A stretch of DNA of 64,000 nucleotides from an uncultured Bacteroidia bacterium. Lineage in GTDB: Bacteria; Bacteroidota; Bacteroidia; Bacteroidales; UBA932. The notes below the pieces were generated by a model. That model had not been told where the DNA came from. It saw only the letters and a program-made list of their open reading frames with translations, and ran no database searches. Position numbers and translations under genes: made by a program. The DNA lies in NCBI GenBank assembly GCA_902788175.1, contig CADAJF010000005.1, forward strand, positions 1 through 64,000. The letters are read 5' to 3'. Below are positions 17,046 to 26,743 of this stretch, in pieces. The stretch's first letter is position 1; every line of letters starts with the position of its first letter.

Positions 17046-18842
17046 ATGAGAGATCCTGATTCCATAGAGTCATTGGCAGTTGGTCCCGTAAGAGACGCTA
17101 TTTCGAAATGCCTATACGCAAAGGAAGACATCAAGACGAACGACAAAAGTCCGTCTTGGGATGGGGATATTTATATTTATTCAAAGCAAGGTAAGAAAAA
17201 AGAGGATCTCCTCGGTATTATTCATTCACAGATCAAAGGAAGAGAAGTTGATACTCTCTCTAATAGTGAAATTAAATATCAGGCGGAAGTTTCCGATCTA
17301 AAAAATTACCTCAATAACGGAGGAACTCTCTTTTTCGTTGTTGAGATAGATCCCAATGATAATAGAAAGATTTTTTATTCAACTCTTCTGCCAATCAAAC
17401 TTCAGCTTCTTTTTGATAATGTCGATGAAGGGCAAGAAACGAAATCCATCACGCTAATACCATTCCCTTCTGATGACAAAAATGAGGTGGCCACAATTTT
17501 GACAAACTTTTATATTGATTCGCATAAGCAGACTAGTTTCGCAGATGTTAAGCTTCCCACGTTTAAAGATTTATCTGGCAACAAGAATGTTGAGAGGATA
17601 TTGTTTTCCACAAATAAAATAGGGCTGCGTGATAATAATAATGCAGATGCTATCAGAGCGTTTGTTGAAAACGAAATATGCTTTTATGCTCAGTTCAAAG
17701 GTAGTCCAGCACCTGTTCCTGTCAAAGAATCAGGAAGCAAAATGGTCTTTTCTAGCTTGATTAATAATCCTGTTACTATAGACGAAAGAAAATTCTTTGA
17801 CAAATATCGAATAAGCTATTCAGCAAGGGGTCTTTGTATTACTTTTGCATATGGCGTAAAACTTTCTTGGCCTATCGATGGCCAACAAGGCAAATTTAAC
17901 TATGTGGCACCGAATAGTCTTCGACAAAGGATAGCTTCCCTTGAGTTTATGACTGCACTTGGTAAAAGCGGGTATTTCAACCTTGGTGATACCCGCTACA
18001 CTATGGATGATCCTGTTTTTGATGGCAATAAGATAGAGCGGGAGTATTTGATGTGTAAACGAACAACTAAGCTTCTAGAGATTCTTCACATTGAGGATGA
18101 TTTAGACATCTCTCGCCTCAAGAAGAGCGACTCTTTTGCTTTATTTTGCCTCGAAACAGCTTTTGTAGACAATAAACCCGTTAGTGGAATAACCCATATA
18201 CAAGAAGGACCCGCATATCAAGATATTTCAATCTCCAATTTGAAGATTAGAGTTATTATTGCCCCTAACGAAAAGGATAACAAGTTGACCGATATAGAAG
18301 ATTTCTTCAATCCGAAACGGCACATCATCACTTACAAAAAAGAAAATGATGACAAGTATTATGTCATTCCAGGATTATCTTTATTAGACTTAGATGCGCT
18401 CAGCTCTCTTTCCAATATCGATTTTTCGCGAACGATTGCCGATTATAAGGAATTGTCGCAGTCCAATACTCATATGTTGCTGATTGCTAATGAAACATTA
18501 AATAAGATGATTTTGTCTTATGACAAAAAGGCAGATGAACGCATGTTCTCTGCCGCCCTAGAACTTGCGACTTGGCTTTCCACTCAATCCATTCCATACA
18601 TTTCTTCAAATGGTTGCAAGCTAGACGTTCTTCAGTTGATGAAGCGAAAAAGAAAACTCAACAAAGAAGAGGACGCTACACTTAAAGGTATTATTACACA
18701 AAAAGAGTTGGACCCTTATGATCGGATAGGTGCACTTTTGCTTTTGGGAAAGAAAAAGGAAGCCAAGGCTTTTTACAAGACAATGAATATAGAACAGCAA
18801 AAGGGATTCAATTTATCCCCGATGCATAAGTTTTGGAAATAA
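17046..18842 (+). CDS. DUF4365-like protein linked to the type III R-M system
   Basis: 598 aa. The N-terminus has SWDGDIYIYSKQGKKKEDL and GIIHSQIKGREV, the D...(Q)xK pattern of DUF4365, a predicted PD-(D/E)xK nuclease-like fold. The remaining 450 residues are not recognisable to me; the C-terminal region (about 500-598) is helical and could be TPR-like. The gene is AT-rich and lies 12 bases before mod, so it belongs to the same operon. DUF4365 proteins are frequent beside restriction and other defence genes. A GAGAGGA ribosome site precedes the ATG. In the 183 bases before it a 31-codon remnant frame (16919-17014, MLMYEDKNQLAIRLGN) is seen. Confidence 0.65.
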   Translation: MRDPDSIESLAVGPVRDAISKCLYAKEDIKTNDKSPSWDGDIYIYSKQGKKKEDLLGIIHSQIKGREVDTLSNSEIKYQAEVSDLKNYLNNGGTLFFVVEIDPNDNRKIFYSTLLPIKLQLLFDNVDEGQETKSITLIPFPSDDKNEVATILTNFYIDSHKQTSFADVKLPTFKDLSGNKNVERILFSTNKIGLRDNNNADAIRAFVENEICFYAQFKGSPAPVPVKESGSKMVFSSLINNPVTIDERKFFDKYRISYSARGLCITFAYGVKLSWPIDGQQGKFNYVAPNSLRQRIASLEFMTALGKSGYFNLGDTRYTMDDPVFDGNKIEREYLMCKRTTKLLEILHIEDDLDISRLKKSDSFALFCLETAFVDNKPVSGITHIQEGPAYQDISISNLKIRVIIAPNEKDNKLTDIEDFFNPKRHIITYKKENDDKYYVIPGLSLLDLDALSSLSNIDFSRTIADYKELSQSNTHMLLIANETLNKMILSYDKKADERMFSAALELATWLSTQSIPYISSNGCKLDVLQLMKRKRKLNKEEDATLKGIITQKELDPYDRIGALLLLGKKKEAKAFYKTMNIEQQKGFNLSPMHKFWK

Positions 18843-18854
18843 TTATAACTCTCT

Positions 18855-20822
18855 ATGGATAAATTGAAAATGCATACTGTGGATATCACGGAAAGCAACA
18901 TTGAGAAAATCGGTCAGCTTTTTCCGAACTGCCTTACGGAGCGTATTGGCGTGGATGGCAAGATCGAAAAGGTCATCGACTTTGATCAACTCAGGCAGGA
19001 ACTCTCCAAGGAGATTGTCGAGGGGCCGCAGGAAAGGTATCAGTTCATCTGGCCGGATAAGAAGAAGTCCATCCGGCTGGCAAATGCCCCGTCCAGTATG
19101 ACCCTACGCCCTTGTCGGGAAGAGAGCGTCAACTTTGATAATACAGAAAATCTTTACATCGAAGGCGACAACCTGGAGGTGCTGAAACTACTGCGAGAAG
19201 ACTACTTGGGCAAGGTTAAGTTGATTTACATCGATCCCCCATACAACACCGGGAGCGATTTCGTTTATGAAGATGATTTTTCACAAGCAGCCGCAGAGTA
19301 TTTAGGTAATTCTGGGCAGATTGATGAAGTGGGCAATCGCTTAGTTCAAAACACAGAAAGCAATGGTCGTTTCCATACAGATTGGCTTAATATGATATAT
19401 CCGCGAATTAAGGTCGCTAGAGATTTATTATCTCCTGATGGGATAATGTGTGTATCTATTGATTCTAATGAAGTTAACAATCTAAAGAAAGTTTGTTCGG
19501 AAATATTTGGCGCTCAAAATTATATTGCGGAGATAGTTATTCAGAATAATCCTCGTGGACGACAGTCCGATCGTTTTTTCGCCACTGCCCATGAATATCT
19601 CGTTTGCATTGCTAAAAATGTCCACCAATGTACTATTCTAGGTGAGCATCTTGATGAAGGCGCACAAAGTGAGTATAAATTCGAGGACGAGAATGGAAGA
19701 TACCGTCTTTTAGGATTACGACAAAGAGGCGTTGCTTCTTTGAGGGAAGATAGGCCTGAAATGTTTTTCCCTATTTATGTTAACCCAGATACACTTGAGG
19801 TATCTTTGGAGAATATAGATGGCTGGGTTGCTTCAATTCCACATAAATCAGATGGGCGTGAGGGCCGCTGGATGTGGGGTAAAACAAAATGCCAATCTGA
19901 TCATGCGCGGTTAGTTGCTAAACTAATTGGTAAAAGGCGTGAATATGATATTTTCGTGAAAGACTATTTAAATAAGGGAGATGAGGTCCGCTCAAGAAAG
20001 CATAAGACAGTTTGGAGCGAGAGTTTCTTGAATAATCAAACCGGAACGCAAGAAGTAAAGGCAATCCTTGGTGGTAATTATATGTCATTTCCAAAGTCTA
20101 GGCCTTATATCCAGAAAGTCATCTCTCTTGTAGATTCTGATGCTTTGATTATGGACTTCTTCTCGGGTTCTGCGACAACTGCACATGCCGTTATGCAGTT
20201 AAACGCAGAAGATGGTGGAAGTAGAAAGTATATCATGGTTCAACTTCCTGAAGAAACGGATTCTACTACAGAAGCTTTTAAGGCCGGTTATCGAAATATC
20301 TGTGAGATCGGTAAAGAGCGCATTCGTAGGGCCGGTTCTCAAATTGCAACATCGTATAGGAAAGACAACGCGTCTAATGGAGTTTTATTCTCTCAAGTTG
20401 AAGAAGGAAACAATAAACTTGATGTTGGCTTCCGTGTGTTGAAACTCGACTCCAGCAATATGGAAGATGTATATTACAAGCCTGAGGACTCTTCGGAGGC
20501 AACGCTCTTTGAGGACAATGTCAAGCCAGATCGTACGGGTGAGGATTTGCTGTTTCAGGTAATGCTGGAGTGCAACCTTCCACTGTCTGCAAAGATTCAG
20601 ACAGAGAAGATTGCCGGCAAGGAGGTTTTCTCTGTCAACAATGGCTATCTGATTACCTGTTTCGATGAAGACGTGAATGAAGCGGTAATTACGGCCGTGG
20701 CCAAGCGCAAGCCCTATTACTTCATCATGCGGGATAAGTCCCTTTCATCCGATAACGTTGCTGACAACTTCGAGCAAATCTTCCAGGCATACTCCAAAGA
20801 AACCATCCGTAGAATCCTGTAG
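18855..20822 (+). CDS. Type III restriction-modification, methyltransferase subunit Mod
   Basis: 655 aa adenine-N6 DNA methyltransferase of the beta class. Motif IV DPPYNTGSDF begins at residue 127 and the SAM motif FFSGSATT at about residue 435, the order (IV before I) typical of Mod proteins. The segment between, about residues 200-400, is the target-recognition domain and is more AT-rich than the gene ends, a usual mark of TRD exchange. The C-terminal part matches other Mod subunits. Mod both methylates and supplies specificity to Res. Three bases separate its stop from the start of res. Confidence 0.95.
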   Translation: MDKLKMHTVDITESNIEKIGQLFPNCLTERIGVDGKIEKVIDFDQLRQELSKEIVEGPQERYQFIWPDKKKSIRLANAPSSMTLRPCREESVNFDNTENLYIEGDNLEVLKLLREDYLGKVKLIYIDPPYNTGSDFVYEDDFSQAAAEYLGNSGQIDEVGNRLVQNTESNGRFHTDWLNMIYPRIKVARDLLSPDGIMCVSIDSNEVNNLKKVCSEIFGAQNYIAEIVIQNNPRGRQSDRFFATAHEYLVCIAKNVHQCTILGEHLDEGAQSEYKFEDENGRYRLLGLRQRGVASLREDRPEMFFPIYVNPDTLEVSLENIDGWVASIPHKSDGREGRWMWGKTKCQSDHARLVAKLIGKRREYDIFVKDYLNKGDEVRSRKHKTVWSESFLNNQTGTQEVKAILGGNYMSFPKSRPYIQKVISLVDSDALIMDFFSGSATTAHAVMQLNAEDGGSRKYIMVQLPEETDSTTEAFKAGYRNICEIGKERIRRAGSQIATSYRKDNASNGVLFSQVEEGNNKLDVGFRVLKLDSSNMEDVYYKPEDSSEATLFEDNVKPDRTGEDLLFQVMLECNLPLSAKIQTEKIAGKEVFSVNNGYLITCFDEDVNEAVITAVAKRKPYYFIMRDKSLSSDNVADNFEQIFQAYSKETIRRIL

Positions 20823-20824
20823 TT

Positions 20825-23800
20825 ATGAAATTCAACTTCAAAATACAGCAGTACCAGACGGATGCCGTTGAGAGTACCGTGGATATCTTCGCTGGGCAAC
20901 CGTCCAGGGATGGTTTCCAATACCGGCGCGACCTTGGTAAAGATGCGGCAGGAATACTGCTCACGGAGGTTGATTACGCCGGTTATCGAAATGCTGATAT
21001 AGAGCTCACCGACCAACAGCTTCTCGCCAATGTACGTGGGATGCAGCGTATCTGGAGCATTCCGGAATCCAAGAATTTGTCTCACAATCTGGGGCGTCTG
21101 GGCCTAGATATAGAGATGGAGACCGGCACTGGTAAGACATACGTCTACATCAAGACCATGTTCGAACTCAACAAGCGCTACGGCTGGTCAAAGTTCATTG
21201 TGGTCGTTCCGTCTATCGCAATCCGTGAGGGTGTCCATAAGTCCTTCACAATGCTGGAGGACCACTTCATGGAATACTATGGAAAGAAGGCTCGTTTCTT
21301 CATCTACAACTCGTCCAACCTACAGCAGCTGGATTCCTTCTCATCCGATGCCGGCATCAATGTGATGATCATCAATACGCAGGCCTTTGCTACAGATATG
21401 AAGGAGGGTGCCGCGCGTGGAGCCAGCCGCATCATCTACACCGAACGCGATGATTTTGGTTCTCGTAAGCCCATCGACGTGATTGCGGCCAACCGCCCCA
21501 TCATCATTATGGATGAGCCCCAGAAGATGGAGGGTGTGGCCACGCAAAGCGCTCTGCAGCGTTTCAAGCCACTTTTTGTCCTGTACTATTCTGCAACCCA
21601 TAAGACCTCCCATAACTGCATCTACGCCCTCGACGCACTGGATGCTTACAAACAGAAGTTGGTCAAGAAGATCCAGGTGAAAGGCTTCGAAGTCAAGAAT
21701 CTTAAGGGCACCAGCTCTTACCTGTATTTGGATGACATTCTCCTTTCCAAGACTCAGCCGCCTGTAGCCCGCATCGAACTGGAAGTGCGGAGGAATACTG
21801 GCATCCGCCGCGAAAGGCACAAACTGGGATTCGGGGATTCCCTCTATGATGAGTCTCAGGGCCTGGCGCAATACGATGGCTATACCATCTCTGAGATTGA
21901 CCCGCTAACCAACCGTGTGGTCTTCCTTAACGGTGAATCTATCCGCAAGGGCGAGGTATATGGTGACAACTCCTTAATTGCTATGCAGCGAGTCCAAATT
22001 CGCGAGACAATTGCATCCCATTTGGATAAGGAGCGTGAGCTTTTCAAGAAGGGCATCAAGACATTATCCCTGTTCTTCATTGATGAGGTGAGGAATTACA
22101 AGGGTTATGATGATGACGGCAACGAGGTTCACGGACCGTTCTGGAAGATCTTTGAGGAGGAGTATGCCAATGCTCTGAACGAGCGCATGTCCATCTTTGA
22201 AGATGACTATCAGGAGTACCTCCGTCGTTTCACGCCGGACCAGGTACATAATGGCTATTTTTCCATCGATAAGCGCACAGGTCGTGCTATTGACAGTGAG
22301 ACTGGCCGTAGAAGCGATATTTCCGACGATATTACCGCATACGACCTCATTCTCAAGAATAAAGAGCGGCTCCTTAACTTTGATGAGCCAACGCGCTTTA
22401 TATTTTCACACTCCGCCCTCCGGGAAGGCTGGGACAACCCCAATGTCTTCCAAATTTGCACTCTGCGTCATGCCTCCTCAGCTATCGCTAAGCGTCAGGA
22501 AGTTGGCCGTGGTCTGCGCATCTGTGTGGATCAAAATGGTAACCGCATGGATATGGAAGAACTGGGCGAAGAAGCTGTGCAGGAAGTCAACGCCCTCACT
22601 GTTATTGCCAACGAGTCCTATTCCGATTTCGTGAAAGGGCTCCAGAATGAAACCAGAGAGGCTTTGCGTGAGCGCCCGACGAAAGCCAATGCTAAATACT
22701 TCGAAGGGCAAATTATCGAAGTCGATGGTCGAAAGTATCAGCTTGACCGCAAGGATGCAAATGTAATTTGCGCATGGCTTACTCTCAATGATTATGTTGA
22801 TGAGAATGAACAGATCACACTCAGCTTTAAGGAAGATTTACAAAATGGGAATTTGCCTCTTATGGGTAGGAAACTCATAGGTAAGGAAGAACAAATCCAC
22901 AGACTAATCCAAGCCATCTTCGATGAGTCTGTGGAGCTGTCCGAAATGGTGGAAGATGCCAATGCATCCGCGTCCTTTGAGAACAAACTCAACGACAACT
23001 TCTACAAGAAGGAGTTCCAGGCCCTATGGAATGAAATCAACCATCAGTACGCCTACACGGTCCATTATGACAGCAAGGAGCTCATTGAGAAGGCCGTCAA
23101 TGCCATCAATGCTGAACTGTTTGTCACCGAACTCAAGTATGTGATGACGGAAGGCGAACAGGAAGAAGTGGACACCTATGGCAACACCCAGACCATCACC
23201 CGTTCACTGTCTACTATCAGTACTTCTTCCATTCGCTACGATTTGGTGGGAGATATAGCACGGAAGACCACGCTCACACGTAAAACCGTGGCGGAGATTC
23301 TTCGGACCATCCTTCCAACCAAGCTGCAGCTCTTCCGTAACAATCCTGAGGAGTTCATCAAGAATGTCTCCCGCATTATAAAAGAGCAGAAGGCTACGAT
23401 GATTGTGGAGCATATCCAGTACGACAAGATTGACCAGGTGTACGACAGCACCATCTTCACCAAAGAGAAGTCCTCCCAGCCAGTCAGCAAGGCCTATCAA
23501 AGCTCCAAGAGCATCCAAGATTACGTCTTTACAGATGGATTTGCGGAGGAGAGCATAGAGAAGAAATTCGCAAAGGCCCTGGATGAAGCCACCGAGGTCT
23601 GCGTATATGCCAAACTGCCACGCAGCTTCCATATCCCGACACCGGTTGGCAGCTATTCTCCGGACTGGGCCATCGCCTTCAACAAGGGCACCGTCAAGCA
23701 CATCTTCTTCATCGCAGAAACTAAAGGTTCGATGGATTCCTTAAACATCACGCAAATCGAACAGGCCAAGATTAACTGCGCGGAGAAGCTGTTCAACGAT

Positions 23801-23878
23801 ATATCCACTTCCAACGTCCGCTACCGTAAGGTGGATAGCTACCAGGCGCTTCTGGATGCCATGAAATCTATAGATTAA
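20825..23878 (+). CDS. Type III restriction-modification, endonuclease subunit Res
   Basis: 1017 aa. An SF2 helicase/translocase core holds Walker A METGTGKTYVY (about residue 98), a DEPQ Walker B box (about 230) and RQEVGRGLRICVD (motif VI, about 560). The C-terminus has the nuclease site: SPDWAIAF then FFIAETKG (about 945-972), a PD...ExK pattern. It forms the restriction complex with Mod, which cuts between head-to-head unmethylated sites. No frameshift or missing motif is visible, so the system looks active. Confidence 0.95.
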   Translation: MKFNFKIQQYQTDAVESTVDIFAGQPSRDGFQYRRDLGKDAAGILLTEVDYAGYRNADIELTDQQLLANVRGMQRIWSIPESKNLSHNLGRLGLDIEMETGTGKTYVYIKTMFELNKRYGWSKFIVVVPSIAIREGVHKSFTMLEDHFMEYYGKKARFFIYNSSNLQQLDSFSSDAGINVMIINTQAFATDMKEGAARGASRIIYTERDDFGSRKPIDVIAANRPIIIMDEPQKMEGVATQSALQRFKPLFVLYYSATHKTSHNCIYALDALDAYKQKLVKKIQVKGFEVKNLKGTSSYLYLDDILLSKTQPPVARIELEVRRNTGIRRERHKLGFGDSLYDESQGLAQYDGYTISEIDPLTNRVVFLNGESIRKGEVYGDNSLIAMQRVQIRETIASHLDKERELFKKGIKTLSLFFIDEVRNYKGYDDDGNEVHGPFWKIFEEEYANALNERMSIFEDDYQEYLRRFTPDQVHNGYFSIDKRTGRAIDSETGRRSDISDDITAYDLILKNKERLLNFDEPTRFIFSHSALREGWDNPNVFQICTLRHASSAIAKRQEVGRGLRICVDQNGNRMDMEELGEEAVQEVNALTVIANESYSDFVKGLQNETREALRERPTKANAKYFEGQIIEVDGRKYQLDRKDANVICAWLTLNDYVDENEQITLSFKEDLQNGNLPLMGRKLIGKEEQIHRLIQAIFDESVELSEMVEDANASASFENKLNDNFYKKEFQALWNEINHQYAYTVHYDSKELIEKAVNAINAELFVTELKYVMTEGEQEEVDTYGNTQTITRSLSTISTSSIRYDLVGDIARKTTLTRKTVAEILRTILPTKLQLFRNNPEEFIKNVSRIIKEQKATMIVEHIQYDKIDQVYDSTIFTKEKSSQPVSKAYQSSKSIQDYVFTDGFAEESIEKKFAKALDEATEVCVYAKLPRSFHIPTPVGSYSPDWAIAFNKGTVKHIFFIAETKGSMDSLNITQIEQAKINCAEKLFNDISTSNVRYRKVDSYQALLDAMKSID

Positions 23879-23900
23879 ACAATCATAATCCAAATAAACA

Positions 23901-24641
23901 ATGGAATGGAGCACTATTATAATGATTGCGGCCGTTTTTGCCTTCTTCGTGCTGGCCATTATCTGGCAGCGCTCCAAGGGAAAACGAGGGGAAAAGCAGG
24001 TCGCAGCTTTATTGGCGCTCCTTCCCAAAAAAAACTATAAGGTCATCAATGACTTGCTGATTCAGTCAGGAGGGCATAGTACCCAGATAGACCACGTTGT
24101 CTTATCCATCTATGGAATCTTCGTCATCGAGACCAAATACTACCAGGGCTGGATTTATGGTGGCGAGAATAGTGAATACTGGACACAAAACATCTACGGC
24201 AATAAGTATCAGCTTCGGAATCCATTGTGGCAAAATCAGGGCCATGTGAAAACCATAGCCCGGATGATTGGTGATGAAAGGAATGTTCCCATTTACAACA
24301 TCGTCGCGTTCTCTCGTCGGGCCACAATCAAAGTGGATCGCTCGCTTCCGGTTATGTATTGGTGGAATGTTGTTCCCTACATCAAGCGCCATAAGGAGGT
24401 TCATCTGACTGATGACCAAGCTAATGAGATTTACAACACACTCCTGTCCGCCAATGTTACCGACAGGGCGGCACGCAAGCAGCACGTCACCAGTGTAAAA
24501 CACAATCAGGCCCGGCGGAACACGGCTGTAGCCAACGGGAAATGTCCCCGTTGCGGCGGTAATCTGGTGCTAAGGAATGGGCGTTATGGCCGATTCTACG
24601 GTTGCTCAAACTATCCAAATTGTAAGTATATACTGAAATGA
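23901..24641 (+). CDS. Membrane-anchored NERD nuclease-related protein with zinc ribbon
   Basis: 246 aa. One N-terminal membrane helix (IIMIAAVFAFFVLAIIW), then a NERD domain at about residues 28-140 with the pattern RGEKQVAALL, IDHVVLSIYGIFVIETKYY (D...ExK-type site) and a C-terminal topoisomerase-type zinc finger (CPRCGGNL, then YGCSNYPNCKY) at about 212-246. NERD proteins are predicted nucleases often found beside R-M and other defence genes. It starts 22 bases after res, so it is probably in the same transcript, and its stop overlaps the start of the next gene (ATGA). Confidence 0.85.
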   Translation: MEWSTIIMIAAVFAFFVLAIIWQRSKGKRGEKQVAALLALLPKKNYKVINDLLIQSGGHSTQIDHVVLSIYGIFVIETKYYQGWIYGGENSEYWTQNIYGNKYQLRNPLWQNQGHVKTIARMIGDERNVPIYNIVAFSRRATIKVDRSLPVMYWWNVVPYIKRHKEVHLTDDQANEIYNTLLSANVTDRAARKQHVTSVKHNQARRNTAVANGKCPRCGGNLVLRNGRYGRFYGCSNYPNCKYILK

Positions 24642-24952
24642 TCGGCAAATATCCCGTCATAACCCTCTGCGGGTCGACACGTTTCAAGGACGCATTCCTT
24701 GAAGCCCAGAAGCGCCTGACCCTCGCCGGCAACATCGTCATCAGTCTCGGTCTGTTCGGCCACTCCGGCGACGACGAAGTCTGGGCCGAAGGCACCAAGG
24801 AAATGTTAGACGATATGCATAAGCGCAAGATTGACATGGCCGACGGCATCTATGTCATCAACGTGGGCGGTTATATCGGCCAGAGCACGCAGAGCGAAAT
24901 TGACTACGCCCGCAGCCAGGGTAAAACCATCGAGTATTTGGAGGAGGCATAG
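24638..24952 (+). CDS. Nucleoside 2-deoxyribosyltransferase-like protein
   Basis: 104 aa. ITLCGSTRFKDAFLEAQKRL near the start and DMADGIYVINVGGYIGQSTQ with SEIDYARSQGKTIEYLEE at the end are the Rossmann-like signature of the deoxyribosyltransferase/DUF4406 group; the Ser/Thr-rich GSTRF loop would bind a nucleoside or nucleotide and the SEI Glu is the usual catalytic position. Small members are common on phages and islands and may act on modified nucleotides. It is translationally coupled to the NERD gene through a four-base overlap, so it closes the R-M operon. Confidence 0.75.
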   Translation: MIGKYPVITLCGSTRFKDAFLEAQKRLTLAGNIVISLGLFGHSGDDEVWAEGTKEMLDDMHKRKIDMADGIYVINVGGYIGQSTQSEIDYARSQGKTIEYLEEA

Positions 24953-25093
24953 CGTACGGAACATACCAAAATAGTGAAGATGCTTCGCCTGATGAAGCTG
25001 TTCACCGGGAATGTGAGCAGGACTATCGACCTGATGGCATCAGTGCCGTAAACGATAGGCTCACTCCGGTAATTCCCTCCTTCTCACCTTTGC

Positions 25094-25132
25094 GCGCGCG
25101 CGCGATAACGTAGTTCTATAAACCGCGCGCAC
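25094..25132. repeat. Alternating GC tract with facing GCGCGC arm
   Basis: A run of alternating G and C (about 25094-25106) is followed after some 20 bases by a CGCGCGC arm, so RNA from either strand could fold into a hairpin of 7-8 GC pairs. On the minus strand it lies about 60-90 bases downstream of a TACCTTTG box (25191-25184). No gene is evident between 24953 and 25248. Confidence 0.45.
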
Positions 25133-25248
25133 ATGTAATAATATACACAAAACAAACTGTCCTTGCGAGAGATAAAACCCTTGCAAAGGTAGTTTGTTCT
25201 TCGCATCTTTACCGCGCATAATTGTAACCAAAAATGCTCCTTCATCGC

Positions 25249-25695
25249 ATGAAAGTAAAAGAACTGATAGAAACTCTGCAAAAGATGGATCCGGAAGCCA
25301 ATGTAATTACTTCTTTCTGGAATGGCCATGTGGATACATATACCCTGATAACCCAAGCATTCGAACTGAAGCAGAATGGGGTTGAAAGTGACTATTTCGG
25401 GGCTCCCGGAGCACTGGATTATGACGTGTGGAAATCGGATGCTGAAACGGTTGTATTCCTGAGGTCAAACTTTGTCAGTACAGACAAGAGGGTCTTTTAT
25501 GCAAGAAGGGTCCTTTGGCGAATCCAGCTGATACTGGACATGCATCGCTCGAGAGAGTGGAAGAAGGAAAGGGTGTACAGAGAACTCAAGGAGTTAGATG
25601 AGGACCAAGAGCGGATTTGGTTCGATAATTGGAGGCCGAGAATGAGGTGTCCCAAATGGGTGGACGAGTTGATAAAGAATCACAGTAGCAAGTAG
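25249..25695 (+). CDS. Conserved protein of unknown function
   Basis: 148 aa starting MKVKELIETLQKMDPEANVI, a start shared by many short phage and island proteins that I know only as hypotheticals. The second half is highly charged and helical (LKELDEDQERIWFDNWRPRM). I use the internal ATG at 25249 rather than 25234 because the family N-terminus begins there. It opens the operon of small proteins and phosphatases that runs to 31280. No catalytic motif is seen. Confidence 0.6.
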   Translation: MKVKELIETLQKMDPEANVITSFWNGHVDTYTLITQAFELKQNGVESDYFGAPGALDYDVWKSDAETVVFLRSNFVSTDKRVFYARRVLWRIQLILDMHRSREWKKERVYRELKELDEDQERIWFDNWRPRMRCPKWVDELIKNHSSK

Positions 25696-25700
25696 TTCAA

Positions 25701-26402
25701 ATGGGAAAATACTCACATTACGACGGCCATATCGATACCCTCCCCATGGAGCGTATCCCCGAGTTCGATTGCCATTCCCATATCCTTCCCGGCCTGGATG
25801 ACGGAGCGCAGACGATGGAGGATGCCGTCTATCTTGCCGGCCGCCTGGCTGCCTACGGGTTCAAGCGGGCCGTCTGCACGGCACACAGCTCATTCTTGTA
25901 CCGTAATACTCCCGAGACAGTCGTCCCCACTTGCGAGAGGCTGCAGGAGGAGTTGGACAAAGCCGGGATCAAGCTTGCGCTCACCCCTTCGATGGAGTAC
26001 AGGCTTATCCCTGAGACCTGGCCGGAGCAGCGCCGCAGGGGACTCCTTCCGTGGGAGGGCAACCACATCCTCATCGAGCTTCCCATTCGGCAAAGGGAGC
26101 AGATGGGTGACATTGACCCGGTCAACGAAATCAAGGCCCTCGTTGCAGACGGGTATCGGCCGGTTCTGGCACATCCGGAGCGCTACCTCTGGGCCGGAAG
26201 GGAGGACTTCGACCGCTTCCGCGAGGCCGGAGCACTATTCCAGCGCAATCTGGGGTCGCTCGAAGGGGCCTACGGTAAGGAATCGGCCCAGCGTGCGGAA
26301 GCCCTGCTTCGCTGGGGATACTACTCATTCCTTGGAACGGACACCCACGATCGCCGATACACAGACAAGTTTGACAAGATACTCAAGCAAAACGGATTAT
26401 GA
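25701..26402 (+). CDS. PHP-family phosphatase (CpsB/YwqE-like)
   Basis: 233 aa. FDCHSHILPGLDDGAQT (about residues 23-40) is the first metal-binding motif of the CpsB/CapC/YwqE tyrosine-phosphatase branch of the PHP superfamily. Further ligands are seen in VCTAHSS, AHPERY and LGTDTHD. The enzymes are manganese-dependent phosphatases normally next to capsule kinases, but no capsule gene is near; here the neighbours are metallophosphoesterase and HAD genes. The stop overlaps the next ATG by four bases. The start could instead be at 25746 (MERIPEFD). A different phosphoester substrate is possible in this context. Confidence 0.85.
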   Translation: MGKYSHYDGHIDTLPMERIPEFDCHSHILPGLDDGAQTMEDAVYLAGRLAAYGFKRAVCTAHSSFLYRNTPETVVPTCERLQEELDKAGIKLALTPSMEYRLIPETWPEQRRRGLLPWEGNHILIELPIRQREQMGDIDPVNEIKALVADGYRPVLAHPERYLWAGREDFDRFREAGALFQRNLGSLEGAYGKESAQRAEALLRWGYYSFLGTDTHDRRYTDKFDKILKQNGL

Positions 26403-26743
26403 AGAAAAGGCACAAGATTGTCATCGATGACAGCTATAGCGTGGACGGTCTCCTCCTGTCGCAGGCAGCCAGGGAATGGCTGCTGGAGCGCGGAGTGGAC
26501 GCCAGTTGCTTTGATAGCGACGGACGTTGCTCCCTGCCGCGGCATGACTCCCGGCTGGTAGAGTGCGTCGAGACGCTGGGAGCGATGGCAGATGGCGAAT
26601 GGGGCTGGAAATTCATCAAGCCAACGAAGGTCGACTTGATCGTCGTCGAAATCGAGACCGAAGCCTATTGCATCGTTTCCCATGAAGGGAGAGAGTTCGT
26701 GATTACTCTTGAGGATATGATATTTATTGAAAAAAATGATTGA
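26399..26743 (+). CDS. Small partner domain protein of the phosphoesterase module (A)
   Basis: 114 aa: a short beta start, LLLSQAAREWLLERG, then RCSLPRHDSRLVECVETLGA and a beta-rich end (YCIVSHEGREFVITLED). The same domain is fused to the N-terminus of the metallophosphoesterase at 29961-30875 (LIVPRHHPVLVACIETLGD), so it is a true partner. The shared core is 'PRH-x3-LV-x-C-x-ETLG'. I do not know a function. It overlaps the next gene by eight bases, which implies coupled translation. Confidence 0.7.
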   Translation: MKKRHKIVIDDSYSVDGLLLSQAAREWLLERGVDASCFDSDGRCSLPRHDSRLVECVETLGAMADGEWGWKFIKPTKVDLIVVEIETEAYCIVSHEGREFVITLEDMIFIEKND

